Part shown: positions 49,046-61,325 of the stretch, piece by piece
Numbering within the stretch: position 1 is the first letter of the stretch
Layout of the letters: every line of letters begins with the position of its first letter
DNA from: Notamacropus eugenii
Lineage: Eukaryota > Chordata > Mammalia > Diprotodontia > Macropodidae
DNA length: 64,000 nt
Direction of reading: 5' to 3'
Assembly (NCBI RefSeq): GCF_028372415.1
Contig: NC_092874.1
Location: 55,837,865 to 55,901,864 of the forward strand
Program-made: the position numbers and the translations under genes
The notes under the pieces: model-generated
Seen by the model: only the letters and a program-made list of their open reading frames with translations
The model's database searches: none
What the model was told of the DNA's origin: nothing

Positions 49046-50289
49046 TCTTAATTGGCAAATTATTAAGACAATAGGATAGGGCACATCCTGCTTAGACTGC
49101 GTTGGCATTTTGTAGAGAATAAGCCCCTTTTCAGCAGTGAGTGGATCATTTTATAGCTTTTACGAGATGAGGCTTTGAGTAGCTTATTTGCATATTAAAG
49201 GCCAGCAGAGACAAAGAAGATAGAGACTTCCTCTGTACCTTGTCCACAGTCACTTAATGCACAGACCAGTAGTAGAATCCTCAAGTTAACAAAAAGAGTG
49301 GGGAATCCTGAGTTCCAGAGCTATTTGGTGACTATTGGGTAGATGGCTGTTCATTCCTGGCTTTGGCCTAGTGGCAGAAACAAAGGTCTAGGAAATATAC
49401 TGGATGGTCACAATAGTCAGGGTGAGGTCTCTCACAGAGGGTACCAAGCCCTAAATTAGACTGAGTTGCCAAAAGAAAAGATGACAAGTCTTGTATTGGA
49501 GGATCTGAGAGAACCATATTAGAGAGACTTCTTCCAGGCTTAGGCTAAGGGTTTCTGTTCATTGTGAAAGAAGAGAGCAGTAGCCTTGCTAAGGATTTAG
49601 CTTAGCATGAAGTTTGAGGTAGCTGCCTAATAAGGAGAAGATTCAGGTGGTCCAGTGGATTTGACCTATCTAGAAGTGAAGTGATGCTTGGTGAGGTAAG
49701 AGCACAGTTGAGCATCTTGTCCAACACAGACAATGTACCCAAGGTCTACACTTGGAGAAAAAACACACGAAAAGCTGACTGTAGTTCTAGAGCTGTAAGT
49801 TCTTTTGGCTACACATGTCCTCAACATGAGTGCTTCATCAGTACCACTCTGTTCTGTGCCTACTTTTCCTCTATGTTTGACAGAGTACACCACAGGACTG
49901 GGGAAGGGAATGTTTTGTAGCAACAGTTTTTTGTTTTGTTTTGTTTTTATTACTCCACCTCAGTAAAAGCCTTTCCTAGGGGCTAACTGTGTCTATTGGT
50001 TGATTATTAAAGAGAAGCATCTTATTAGGGGCTTGTGAGCTATAGTGTTAAAATTGCAGCCCCACAGAATTACTTCTAGAACTTGAGGTAGCAATGACTC
50101 TCTGGAGAGCCCACCTGTGAATAAGGTTACAAGCTGGGAGAGTGGTCCAGAGGGGATGTTATATATATTTAGATTTCAATCAAGTTTCTTAATGTTATGC
50201 TCACTGAAAAAAATATGGAGTGATATTACTGTTAGATGAATTCAGAGCTGGTTAAATGACTAAACTTTTTAAAAGTCACTAATAGTACC

Positions 50290-50975
50290 ATGTTATCTTG
50301 GTAAAGAGGTGGTTCATAAAAAGCCACAAGGATCTATCCTTGGTCCTATGTCATTTAATATTTTTACCAATGACATAGATGGAATATTTATCAAACAGCT
50401 GATACAAAACTAGAAGGTAGCGATTGTGTTCAATAATAAATTGCAAACAGAATGAAAAAGAATGAGCTGAATCTAATATGTTAAAATTTTAATGAAGAAA
50501 AATATAAAGTTTTAGAATAAGGCTCAAAAATTCAATTTTACAAATACAAGATGGGAGAGGTGTAGATAGACATCATTCATGTGAAAAAATTGGGGGGTTT
50601 TAGTAGATTACCTCATCATTATAAGCCACTATTTTGAGCTGGGATTCAAAAAAAGGAATGTTATTCTAGGCTACATTTAGAGCCAGAGACTAGAACAAAA
50701 GAGGCAATAGTTTTATTCTTCTCTGGCCAAACTACTTCTGGAATACTTAGTTTAGATCATAAGTGAAGAAAAACAAAGACAAGCTGGAGTGCAGATAGGA
50801 TGATGAGGGACCTGAAGACTATGCTATTAGGTGGATACACTGACAGAATGAGATGATGGTTAGCCTGGAGAAGAGAAGTATAGGTGGGAACAGGAGAATA
50901 CTCTTCAAGCAGCTGAAGGGCTACCATAAGATTGGATTTGTTTTGCTTGGCCCAAAAAGCAACACTGTAAGTAAC
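50290..50975 (+). repeat. L3/CR1 LINE, 3' half of reverse transcriptase and tail
   Basis: Near 50330 it reads GSILGPMSFNIFTNDID-like, the RT motif after the catalytic core. Later come ggttagcctggagaagagaa and agctgaagggctaccataag, the L3/CR1 3' end. It probably continues the element at 48600-49045. Confidence 0.75.
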
Positions 50976-50999
50976 CTGCATAAATTACAAAGAGGAAGG

Positions 51000-51370
51000 G
51001 TTAAGCTTGATAAGACTTGAACTTTAGGAATAATCACTTTGTTGGCCAAATGGAGGCTGGGCTGGAAGTAAGGAGAAACTTGAGGCAGGCAGACCCATGA
51101 AAAGGCTATTGTAATAATCCAGACATGAGATGATGAAAAATTGAAATAGCTGACAGTTATAAAGCTCCTACCACATGCCAAGTACTTTACAAATATTATC
51201 TTATTTGATCCTCACAACCACCTTGGGAGAGAGGTGCTATTATTATCCCCACTTAACAGAAGATAAGTGACTTGCCCAGGGTCACACAGCTAATAAGTGT
51301 CTGATGCTACATTTGAACTTTGGTCTTCCTGACTCCATGCCAAGTCCTCTATTCACTTCACCACCTGTCC
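51000..51370. repeat. L2-like fragment and antisense MIR
   Basis: 51000-51140 shows acttgaggcaggcagaccca, as at 25800. 51140-51370 is an antisense MIR (gatcctcacaaccaccttgg, gacttgcccagggtcacaca). Confidence 0.75.
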
Positions 51371-51809
51371 TCATTCTTCCCCTTCTACTCCCAGCCCAGA
51401 GAGCAGAACTAGAAATAGTTATGGAGCAGTATGACATCCTGTGTATACTCAGGACTTTAGAAGATTAGATTTCAAAAATTCTGAGAAAAGATAGATTTAA
51501 GCCCACTAGTCTAATGATCTCTAAAAAGTTTCCAAAAGGGAAATCGCCTCAGGTGTGATAGTAAAGAATATGAGAAAGAACATAATTCTGATTAAGTAAT
51601 CACAAATTGTTTCACTGAAGGAGAAAAAGAAGTGTCTCAAGAGACTGATGTGGCTATAATGGGAGGTCATCAAGCAGCTCAGGAAAGAGAAAAATGTGTA
51701 CAAAAAAGATGGAAGGAAGAGTAAGAGAGAGTGGTAGTGTGTGGTATTACATACTAGAAAGGCAAAATAGCAGACTGAGCTAAATGAGCTGGGTGATAAG
51801 AAGGACATT

Positions 51810-52440
51810 TAAAATAGCTATGAGAGAGCAAAAAGAAAAAGCAAGAAGAGAGAACTGTTTCTTGGAAAGAAATGGAGGGTAACTGTAGGACTGCAAAAAA
51901 AATATTAATTATTCTTTTCCTATTTTGTTTTTTTTTTTAATCAATTAAGGAAAATGAACTTTAGACTGGGAAGACCAGAACATAGATAGTTAACTGGAGA
52001 TTAAAAACCAACACTGAAACCAAGATAAGTGAGGAGATTATAAGAAAACACCTAGTTGTTCTTAACAAATCCAAATCACCTGGTCCTGAAGGATTATATT
52101 CTAGGCTAGCAAAACAAAACAAAACAAAACAAAAAAACAGCTGCTGATCTTTGAGTAATCGAGGTGACTGGGATAAATGCCATGAAACTAAAGACAGGAA
52201 AATATTGTGCTGATTTTCCTACAAATAGAATCCTCAAGTTGGAAGGGTACTAGGAGACCATCCTTTCTAAAACGCATGAAATAAGTGGGCATCAAACCCA
52301 AGAGTTCCAGAACTGAGAAATCATCACCTTCCCACACATCACCTTCCCATTGCAATTCTGCATAGTTCTAATTATAAGGAAGGTCTTCACAACAAGCCTT
52401 TTTGCAACTTTCACAAGAGACTAGGAACAGTTCCTAGAAA
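51810..52440 (+). repeat. L3/CR1 LINE remnants
   Basis: Around 52030-52100 the frame gives KHLVVLNKSKSPGPEGLYSR-like text, matching the CR1/L3 block LDLHKSxGPDGxHPRVL. A (CAAAA)n run at 52111-52137 follows. 52210-52440 resembles the L3-associated family seen at 11216. Confidence 0.65.
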
Positions 52441-53469
52441 TACCTTCTAGTAAGGGATGAGTGAGGAAGGCACAGATGAGCCATGAAACACAGAACATGC
52501 GTTATCTCCCGGCATTCACTCTTCAAAACATGCTACTTCAGTTTACCCAAGCAAAGTCACACCACATTCAAACAGCTCAGGGCATCAGTCACCTCCCATT
52601 CAGATTCAGAAATCTGGGGGACTAACAAGTGACTGTTACAGATTTTTTGTTTTTAATTAAGGGGGTTATTCTTTTTTAAGTTGTACATGTAAAAATAGTA
52701 AGTTGGCTTCACTACACTGAAATAATCAGAAATGGTTCACTCGTAAATTGACTTCTCAGTTTTTCAAGATTCTTTTTCTGATTCTCTGCCTGAGCAAAAT
52801 TTTATTTTTTAAATTTTTATTAAAGTTATTTTATTAAAAGTTATAAAATTTTATTAAGTCTGACTTCAGTGGGTTCTGTCACTTTGGCCTCTAATATGGC
52901 AGTAATGTGGATTATATGTACAGATCACTGAGGAAAAAAAACCCAGAACAAAACCTAACATATCACCACCATTGCCTGTGACACCTACATCTACCTCTCT
53001 TGAATTTCTGTTAAGTCAGGGCACATCCAGTTTCTTTCAAAAATTTACTTTTTGTGAAAAATCTCTCAATTTAAAATTTTCTAAATATACATTCCAGATG
53101 TTTAGACCTGGTTTTAAAGAGCTATCAAAAAGTTTTGCTTTGCTTTACATCCACATAATCATCTGTTAGAGTCAATAAGTAAGACAGGAACTTGGCAGTC
53201 TGACTTTTCATGGCAAAGCACCACATTAAAAGACCTTAGTTAAACTAGAATAAAGTAAATATATGATGAAAATTCCCAGTAGAAGATTCAACTACATGGA
53301 AGTTATTCACATGTAGGAAATTGAGCATTGGGCCAATCATAGGGGAATCACCTCTAATAGCTTGGAGATTGATGTATCAAAGGTCATTTTTAAAAAAGTG
53401 TGACCAATAAACATGATGAACATTTCTCTAAATATGCTTTAAGCTGTCATGATACATATCATCTCTTCG

Positions 53470-53625
53470 GTGCAGAGCTAAAAATGACCCCAGATGTCAT
53501 CTAGACCAACTCTCACATATTGCAAATGAAGAAATGTTTCAATCTCACACTGTTAGTAGTAGTCAGGATCTGAATCTAGATCCAGTATTCTTTGCCTTAT
53601 ACTTTCCGGCCTCTTTCGTCATACA
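53470..53625 (-). repeat. MIR-like element, antisense
   Basis: It shows gatgtcatctagaccaactc, then gtcaggatctgaatctagat. The same family occurs at 24010. Confidence 0.5.
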
Positions 53626-54039
53626 ATATACTTCACTTATGGAATGATGCTTAACAACATAACATAACAATGTAAAGTGATCACAGCAATGTAAGAAATA
53701 GAACACTGCCTATCTTCCAATCTAATTATCAAATTTCAACCCATTCATCCAAAGTAAAGGCCAAGAAGGGCAAATGTAGACAGTGATACCATGGAAAGGG
53801 ACAAAGAAGGTGGGGCCAGAATTCCTAAATTCCCCAAGGAGAACAAAAAATTGTTCAGGAATGTTCTGTTAAATTATGACAATGAATAAGTAACACTCTC
53901 ACTTTCTCCCTACCTGGGGCTACTTTTAAGTCTTCCTGAATTCTTCTTGGGCTCACAGATAAAGTCTTACATAGTTTTTATTTGGAGATCCACTGTAATT
54001 TATATCCCAAGAAACACACTAAAAAAAGGTCATATCGTA

Positions 54040-54720
54040 GACATGTCACATACCAATATTTAAAATATACATCTTTATAAGTGGTCAAAATATATGAAGA
54101 AAAGATTATAATAGGGGAAACACTGTACATAAACATTTGGGGAAATGGTTAACCTCACAAATAAGTGAAGAAATACGTAAGAAAACAAACCATGAGATGC
54201 CATATCATACTCATTAAATTAGCAAGAATAAACAAATATGGAATCCAACATTGGCAAGGTCACAGATAAACAGTGCCACTCTGTTGTTAGCAGTGCAAAT
54301 AAGTACAGCTCTTTGGGGAGAATGAAATTTGGTAAACAGTTAAGAGTCATAAAAATGGTGTCACTTAACCCAGTAAATCATAACACTGGGATAACCTGAA
54401 ATGAATTAATGCAAATGAAAAAGAGCCAATCACAAATTTTTGTAGCTGTGTTATGTATAATAGCAAAAAGCAGACAAGCTCAATGCCTAATAGCTGGAGA
54501 AAGGGTAATCTCATTGTTGCAGACTGATGCAATGAAAGATTATATTTCTATAAGGATGATAAACATAAGCAAGACAGGTATGGAGAAAAGTGAACGAAAA
54601 GTAAAAGAAAGCAGGATTTTGTACAATGTATATCCAGTTCTGATCAATACAAAAATATGTTTCTATATCAATAGTATCAGGAAGGGTTAGAGTTAGCTTA
54701 GCTATTGATATTTGGATGCA
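54040..54720 (+). repeat. L1-like LINE remnant, sense
   Basis: Degraded frames follow L1 ORF2 C-terminal blocks in order: SEEIRKKTNHEMPYHT (compare AIREMQIKTTMRYHLTP), then IFVAVLCIIAKSRQAQCLI near 54440 (compare MFIAALFTIAKTWNQPKCP). Confidence 0.65.
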
Positions 54721-55976
54721 CATTATTTGTATTTTATTATAAAGCTGAGAAAAATACAATTTTTAAAAACCACGAATTAACCACATGGCTTCATATAGAA
54801 AGCATTTATGGTAGTATAATATTTCATCAAACATGCCTTAGCACACGTGATAAAAATTTTGAGTCTTGCACAAACAAATGTGGCATAATTGTAGTGAACA
54901 CTTGGTTCATTGTTAAGGAGTATGGTAAAATGGTGGGCTTTTGATTTCAAAACTGAATCATGATATTCTAGATTAGCAGATGATCAACCATTGAGACTTA
55001 GCTAGAATTTGACCAATGTGCTCAATGTTGGTCAAAAGGGATGCTTTTTTAGCCCTGTGGGATATGATAGTTTTAGGTACAGATCTATTTTGCCTTAAAA
55101 ATGGAAGTTTAAACTTGCCTATGGTACAGAACACAACTGACTTAGCAGTTAAAGGAGGCCTAGAAACCAACAAGGATAGGGAAAATCCCCAGCATGTACC
55201 CTTAAATTAGATTAGCCTATTAAAGTTAAGATAACCAAAACCTTCTTTATCAAATACATCCTAAAAAAAAATCTTCTCAAATTATAGATTTTTGTATTAC
55301 AAATAAGCTGATCTTGAAAGATAACCAGACAAAAAATGCCCATCTGAAGTTCAAAACAAGGTAGCCAGGCAGGAACATCTAGGATTCTAATTTTCATGGC
55401 GGTCAGTTCAGGGAAAATATAGAATAAAAGGAGAAGTTTTTCTTTTTTTAAGGCCATTTCCCTTTGGGCAGGAATTTAACCAATGATTAATTTCAAAGAA
55501 ACGAATAGACATATTTTGTGACCAGATGATGGGCAGGAATGCAAATGGTGCAGGAACAGGAGGGGAGAGATAAAGGTGAATGAATGTTCAGTAAATCTAG
55601 TAGATTAAAAAAATAAAGCAAAGTGGAAATACTCCAACACAATTATCATTAAACCAACTTGTTTCCCTTTTCAGTGAAACCCACTTTTGACTCAGGCAGC
55701 AGAAAAAAATAAATATCAATGGATATGGACAGTACAGGATTTGTATGGCTTGTCTATGCTTGTGTTTTTTAGTGGGAGGGAAGTATAAAAATTAAATTTT
55801 TATCAATTGAAAAAAGAAATGTTTAGAATACACTGTAGAAAACAGAAATTCCCAACCTAATGATTAATGTATCAGATTGACTCTCATTAAGGATTTTTTA
55901 AAAAAAGGATAAAAAATATGATACCCAATTTTTAAACCTTGTAATTTTGAAGGGTCCCATTTAAGGGAATTAGTGT

Positions 55977-55991
55977 GTTGTATGTGTGTGT

Positions 55992-56023
<32 letters not shown>

Positions 56024-56035
56024 ACATGTACACTT
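55977..56035. repeat. (TG)n microsatellite
   Basis: Near-pure TG; (CA)n in the FAM171A1 transcript, about 130 nt after the donor of exon 56342-56166. Confidence 0.95.
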
Positions 56036-56165
56036 CCCCTACAATACAAATGGAATAATAATTGACATCTGCTTTGAAAAATAGATGCTTTCAGGCTTTC
56101 CTGAAAGGAAAACATATTCAAATGAACTCAGTCATTAAAAGATCACTATATGAATCATTACTCAC

Positions 56166-56342
56166 CAAGTTTTTGGTCAAATCTCCATGCAGTAACATGT
56201 GCATTATGCCTCAGGTTGCTTTGTGGGGACAGAGGAACCGTGACATATATGGGCCCATCCACCACAACCGGGGTTCCATCGCTGCTGAGCAGGTGAACGC
56301 TGACTGCAGTGACAGGAGTTAGGTCATACTTGGTGTTATTCC
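56166..56342 (-). CDS. FAM171A1: FAM171A1 coding exon (exon 5), membrane-distal ectodomain
   Basis: The exon is 177 bp, with acceptor TTTTATTTTTAG and donor GTGAGT. It encodes [20 protein letters not shown], then [17 protein letters not shown] and ends AWRFDQKL plus the first base of a glycine codon. Compared with the human protein as I remember it, the start differs slightly (human reads NSTRHDL). The NNT keeps an N-glycosylation sequon. The phase is two bases in and one base out, the same as its neighbours, so skipping it would keep the reading frame (177 is divisible by 3). Dinucleotide repeats sit about 48 nt upstream of its acceptor and about 130 nt downstream of its donor; see findings. 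Confidence 0.95.
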
Positions 56343-56389
56343 CTAAAAATAAAAGCCATCATTTTTGTATATTTATATACAAATATATT

Positions 56390-56478
56390 TGTGTGTGTGT
56401 GTGTGTATGTGTGTGTATATATATATACATACAAATAAATGTATATATATACATACACACACACACATATATAATACA
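56390..56478. repeat. Inverted (TG)n(TA)n / (TA)n(CA)n microsatellite
   Basis: A TG-TA arm (56390-56429) and a complementary TA-CA arm (56440-56475) are separated by a short A/T spacer, so the tract can fold back on itself. It lies about 48 nt upstream of an acceptor site. Confidence 0.9.
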
Positions 56479-56564
56479 TGCAAACATCACCTAGAGGCAT
56501 GGGAGTCATGAAGTAACGTGGGGGCAGGGTCAACAGGGGAGGGTGACACTCTGAATGTCTGAAA

Positions 56565-57105
56565 ATTGGAAAGGACATCAGAGTCCATCTCATCCAAACC
56601 TGGGAACCACAGGTTAGAGCAACAAACTTGAAGGAAAAGAGACGTTGGTTGAAATACCCCTTCAGACAACTTGTGACCTTGGACAAGTCACTTAAGCTCA
56701 GTAGGTGACCTCTGTTTCATCTGAAAAATGAGGATATGAATAGCACCCAATTCATAGGCAGTCACGAAGATCCAATGAAGCTGTATTTTATATGCGTTGC
56801 TATGCTTAAAGGATTACAAATCATTATTATTATTCATCTGTAAAAATGGAACATTTGTATTATTTGTCTTCTGGGGTGGTGGGATTATATAAATAGTAGC
56901 TAGCTGGTGTTAATGGACCACCTTAAAGTTCCATTCTTACAGTAGCGTTGGGAGGAGATGCTATAATCATCTCCATTTTGAAGATAAGGAAACTGAGGCA
57001 GACAGAGGTTGAGTGACTTGCCCAGAGTCACGTGGCTAGTAAGTGTCTGAGGGTGGATTTAAATTCTGGTTTTCCTGACTCCAAGTCTCCACCGTGCATG
57101 TGTCA
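56565..57105. repeat. MIR/CORE-SINE pair, sense then antisense
   Basis: 56565-56835 is sense (ttgtgaccttggacaagtca, then tcatctgaaaaatgaggata). 56905-57105 is antisense (gataaggaaactgaggcaga, then gacttgcccagagtcacgtg). Confidence 0.75.
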
Positions 57106-57510
57106 TTCATCATCATCATCAATCATCGTTACTGGGCAATAATGTACTGAGTTGCAACTACCTTTGGACAAGTACTAAAGTCTCTGTCAATAAATTCTTA
57201 TACAAATTAAGTCCCACAATTGAATTCTGTGAGCAAAAAAAATGAGATTTTAAAAGTAAGTTCATTGAAAACTATTTCAATTTTACAAGAATTACTTCAA
57301 AATCTTGGCATTTCTACTCAGAGTAGTGAAACTTTGGAAGTGAAACCTTTGTTAACATCTTTTAGTCCCTGTTTCAAGGGTAGTGAATGCACCCACTGTT
57401 CTGCATTAGAACACATTTATAAAAGCTAACACTTTAATGATTTTCTAGTCTACATCCAAACTAGAGGCTGCAAGATAGATTATTAACACACTTTTAAGAA
57501 TTAAAGGGCC

Positions 57511-57660
57511 AACTAGGTGGCACAGGGAATGGAGCACCAGTCTTGGAGTCAGGAGTACCTGAGTTCAAATCCAGTCTCAGACATCTGACACTTAATAGCT
57601 GTGTGACCCTATGCAAGTCACTTAACTCTGACTGCCTCAACCATAAATAAATAAATAATT
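57511..57660 (+). repeat. Marsupial tRNA-derived SINE, sense
   Basis: It shows ggccaactaggtggcacagg, gtacctgagttcaaatccag, tgtgtgaccctatgcaagtc and an (AAAT)n-like tail. Confidence 0.9.
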
Positions 57661-57889
57661 AAGCAAGCCACTTTAGATTCCATTCTCCTGTCATATGTAA
57701 CATGAGGATAAATATATTATTTCATAATTGCTCATCTTTTCTTCCAGTCTTAAGAACACATCAGAGAAAATAACAGTGAAAAGATTTCTATCAACATACA
57801 TGATCACTAGTCTTTCCTGAAAGTGTATCATTATTTGCCTATTACAAATGTAACTCAAATTGGATTTAAATGTTATAGAATGAATTCAG

Positions 57890-58430
57890 TGTCAGTGCAA
57901 CCACTAGGGAAAGCAATTTGCTACAGCATCTAATACTCTCTGACCCAAAGATCTCCCTGTGAGGAATAGACCCCAAGGAGGTCAAAGACTGAATGGTCCC
58001 CCAGCTCCTCCCTCTATCTCTCCCCCTTCCCTCCCTCCTCTCCCCCCAGCCCCTCTGTCTCCCTCCTCCCCTTCCCTTGTTTCCTCTCCCTCCCCTCCCT
58101 CTTCCTCCTTCTCCCTCCTCTCTCTCTCTGCTCCCTCTCTCTCACTCTTCTGCTCCCTTTCTTCTCTCTCTCTCCCTCTCTCCACCTCTCCCTTCATGCT
58201 CTCTGTCTCTGTGTCTCTCTGTTGTCTGCCTGCCTGTCTGTCTGTCTGTCTCTCTCAGTATTCACAGCAGCACTTTTTGTGATAGCCATGAAATGGAAAC
58301 AAAGTAGATGTGCATTAGTTGGGGAATAGCTAAATAAACTGTGGTACATGACGATAATGCTAATGACTCTGCCATAAGAAATGGCGAATATGAATAATTC
58401 AGAGCAGCACAGGAAGCCGGCTATGCCTAC
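57890..58430 (+). repeat. L1 ORF2 remnant interrupted by a pyrimidine tract
   Basis: Before the tract: tagaccccaaggaggtcaaag, in L1 the IYPKDYK region. After it, near 58260, the frame gives IFTAALFVIAMKWKQ-like and LNKLWYM-like blocks of ORF2. The two halves fit the normal order of a single element. Confidence 0.75.
58000..58257. repeat. CT-rich pyrimidine tract
   Basis: About 250 bp almost wholly C and T: tccctcc, ctctct, then (TGTC)n near 58228. The FAM171A1 transcript carries the purine-rich strand. Confidence 0.92.
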
Positions 58431-58559
58431 CACTTGCTGAGGCCAATCCTATTTTGCTCCTTCCTCCCACTCTTCCCTCTCTAATAGTCACCCCTTCCTT
58501 GCCCCCATTCACTCTGTGTCTATACCGCCACTGGCTCCTTACCATCTGCCCCAAAACAT

Positions 58560-58870
58560 GTATAACAATATAGTACAAAGAGCTCTGGATTTGGAGTCCA
58601 AGGCCTTGGGTTTGAGTCCTGGCTCTAGTGTTTATTCTCCATGTGGCCCTGGGCAAATCACTTAACTTCCCTGGGCCTCAGTTCCTTGAAGGGAGTTAGA
58701 TTAGATGACATTCAATCAATAAGTATTCATTAAGCACCTACTATGTACCAAGCACTGTACTAAACTGGAGATGCAAAGACAGAAGTGAAACATTCCTTGC
58801 CCATAAGAAGCTTACTTCTAACAGGGAAAATGCAAAAACAAACCACGTATAGAAAAGATGGAATTGGCAT
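58560..58870 (+). repeat. MIR/CORE-SINE and L2-like fragment
   Basis: 58560-58710 is a SINE (gggtttgagtcctggctcta, gccctgggcaaatcacttaa). 58711-58870 is L2-like (tattcattaagcacctacta, taccaagcactgtactaaac). Confidence 0.75.
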
Positions 58871-58926
58871 GAGGTTTGGATCTTCTAAGTGATACAGGCT
58901 GGTACCTTCTCTACACCATTTTATAG

Positions 58927-59159
58927 CAGAGTTCTTAACCTTAACCTTTGGTGTGTCTTGGACCTCTTTGGCAGCACCTGGGGTGAAGCCTATGGTCCCC
59001 TTCCTGGTATGTTTGCTGCCTACAATTATAAATGAAGGAAATGCTGAATTTCAGTTAGAGGTTAGTAAAAATACAGAGGTAATTTTTTTATTGATCCAAA
59101 TTCACAGACCCCCTGAAATTTTTCCATGGATGTTTGAGGATCTCAGTTAAGAACTCCTA
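58927..59159. mobile_element. Non-autonomous hAT (Charlie-like) element
   Basis: Left end cagagttcttaacc, right end cagttaagaactccta; the interior (gtgtcttggacctctttgg, ttcacagaccccctgaaatt) is shared with the copy at 17471. Confidence 0.72.
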
Positions 59160-59284
59160 ATTTAGAGAGATGCTTAGGGTTCTTCCGAAAGTTCCCATAA
59201 ATAGGATAACTCCTCTAACCCAGACATGCAATAACAGTTCAATGTGCACTAGACTAATGTACACGATGTAGTAGAGATAACAAT

Positions 59285-59440
59285 GGATCTGGAGTCAGAA
59301 GTGATGGTCATTGTTCTTGTTCAGATGTGTCCAACTCTTCGTGACCCCACTGGGGGTTATCTTGGTAGAAATACTGGAGTGGTTTGCCATTTCCTTCTCT
59401 AGCTCATTTACAGATGAGGAAAATGAGGTAAACAGCACTA
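59285..59440 (-). repeat. Marsupial SINE with RTE/BovB-like tail, antisense, partial
   Basis: It shows tgtccaactcttcgtgaccc, then ggagtggtttgccatttcct and gctcatttacagatgaggaa. Confidence 0.82.
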
Positions 59441-59756
59441 AATCCAAGGATTATATTTTGAAATTGCCCTTCTCTGCTCCTCTGTGGCATTTCAAATATG
59501 GTTAATAATCTTGTCAAGAGAAAATTGCTCTGTTCTCCTCCTAGATACAAACTGAGTGAGATTCTTTAGAGTTCATTTAATAAGTTCTAAAGTCACAATT
59601 TTGGGATAAAAGAGAAGGTGTAAACAAAACGATGGCAGAGTTTGATGACTACCTAAAATGCTAGCCAAGAAGGCTAATACATTTGTCCAGAAGATGCTGC
59701 CTCCTTCCACCCTCCAATCTTGTAGGAATACAGAGCAAAAAATCAAGCCCTGTATT

Positions 59757-59757
59757 T

Positions 59758-59814
<57 letters not shown>

Positions 59815-59827
59815 GCTACTCAGTTAT

Positions 59828-59885
<58 letters not shown>
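59757..59885. repeat. (TA)n(CA)n microsatellites
   Basis: A TA run with CA tail (59757-59815), 15 bp of other sequence, then a long pure CA run (59830-59884). Confidence 0.96.
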
Positions 59886-59886
<1 letters not shown>

Positions 59887-60984
59887 CTCAGGCCTTTCTC
59901 AGAGAGAGTTTTTAAATAAAGCCCTATTCTTCTTAAGCAAGCATCTTAGTTATTCTAGTAGGAAACAAAGGTTAAATATAACCTTCAAAAGACTTTCTCT
60001 TTCTCATCTCTCAGATAATAGAAGACTGAAATAAAGCAAACTAAAAGAAATAATCAATAATTCCCCTTCTTTATATTCTCCTTCTGTACCCAACTGGCTC
60101 AGATTTCATAATTTATTTAATAGCTACTGGAAATGGAGTCTATACAAAAATTTTAATTAATGAGCTTTAAGTAATGTGGGAATCTCTCCCAGTTCAAGGT
60201 TTTATAATGATATTTTTTAATGATGAATTTTGATAATTCCCAGACTTACTATAATTGTGTTATAATTAGAGAATCTCACCTTCTAAGCCCTACTTTCAAA
60301 AAGGAAAATGCAACATTTGTTGTAGTACACTTACTTAAGACCAATCACAAGTCTGACAGCAAAGTACTATGTAATAATAACGGCACTGACCGTATAAAAA
60401 ATTAAAAAGGGAAGAAACATTTTTTTAAAGAGAGGGAGGACTAAGAAAAAGCCTGAACAACAAAATCTCCGTATCACCCTGGGTTCTATCAAATAGTTTC
60501 CTTTAACCAATATGTAATGGGTAAGATCTCACAGGGTTAGGAAACTCCTCTGGGCCTCCTCAGTTTTCATTTAATATGTAGGGGCAACTGAATTTAGTTC
60601 TTTTGAAGGTAAACAAAATGTCACCCAAAGAAAACTACATATATTCACCTGACTGGATTGGGGTCAATATTCTCCTTTTATATTTTAACTAGTCTAATGA
60701 GTGCTTCTATTTTAGCCAGTTCTGGTCGTGAGAAGAAGACAAAAAAGAGAACCCAAGGCTCTTGATTTCCCGGCTTTCTGATGTTCTGGGTTCTTGATTC
60801 ATCAGAACAGGAATAAGCAACTTCCAGTGCATTTGGAAGGGCCAAGCTGTGATACAAGACCCCAGTACAAGGGCCAAGGCCACTTTCTAGTCTTTTCCTG
60901 ATGAGATGGAAGTGCTTTCAAATTTCTATGGTCTTAGTGGTTCTAACTTGGAAAGCTATCTCATTACCTTTCTTCCTAAATACA

Positions 60985-61325
60985 CTTACTGCTAACTTCC
61001 CTACTTTTATTACCACCACCCCAGTCTCTGTGATTTTAATCTTGGAGTCACTCCTTACTCTCAATTGCACCCCCATATCCAATATTACATTACATGTATT
61101 CTGTATACTTATTGCACCCACTTATATAATACACATATGCATATATATGTATATATGTATGTGTGTGTGTGTATACACACATACCACAAACATGCATTTA
61201 CTTCATCTCCTCAGACAGAATATAAGCAGTTCAAGGATAGGAACTATATCTTTTTTGTTTCTGATACCCCAGCAATTAACACTGCCTGGCATACAGAAGC
61301 TGCTTAAAAAAATACCTGTTCAAGT
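60985..61325 (+). repeat. L2 fragments around a TA/TG microsatellite
   Basis: 60985-61115 is L2-like (cagtctctgtgattttaatc). 61128-61185 is TA/TG simple sequence. 61230-61320 is an L2 3' end (gcctggcatacagaagctgc). Confidence 0.5.

Larger units (their letters stand above)
12565..56165 (-). other. FAM171A1: FAM171A1 intron 5 (43.6 kb)
   Basis: This intron joins the exons 56342-56166 and 12564-12448. It contains the olfactory receptor retrocopy and most repeats listed separately. Stretches in which I recognise nothing: 15000-16035 apart from a purine tract, 18390-19650, 20661-21450, 26151-26775, 27461-28400, 29131-32935, 33006-33860, 36272-37335, 39241-41100 (partly a possible conserved block), 46206-47195, 47431-48590, 49050-50285 and 52441-53465. 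Confidence 0.93.

Noticed and set aside
57959-58307. Overlapping frames over 100 codons long on both strands
   Set aside because: They arise from the CT-rich tract, which has few stops in any frame.
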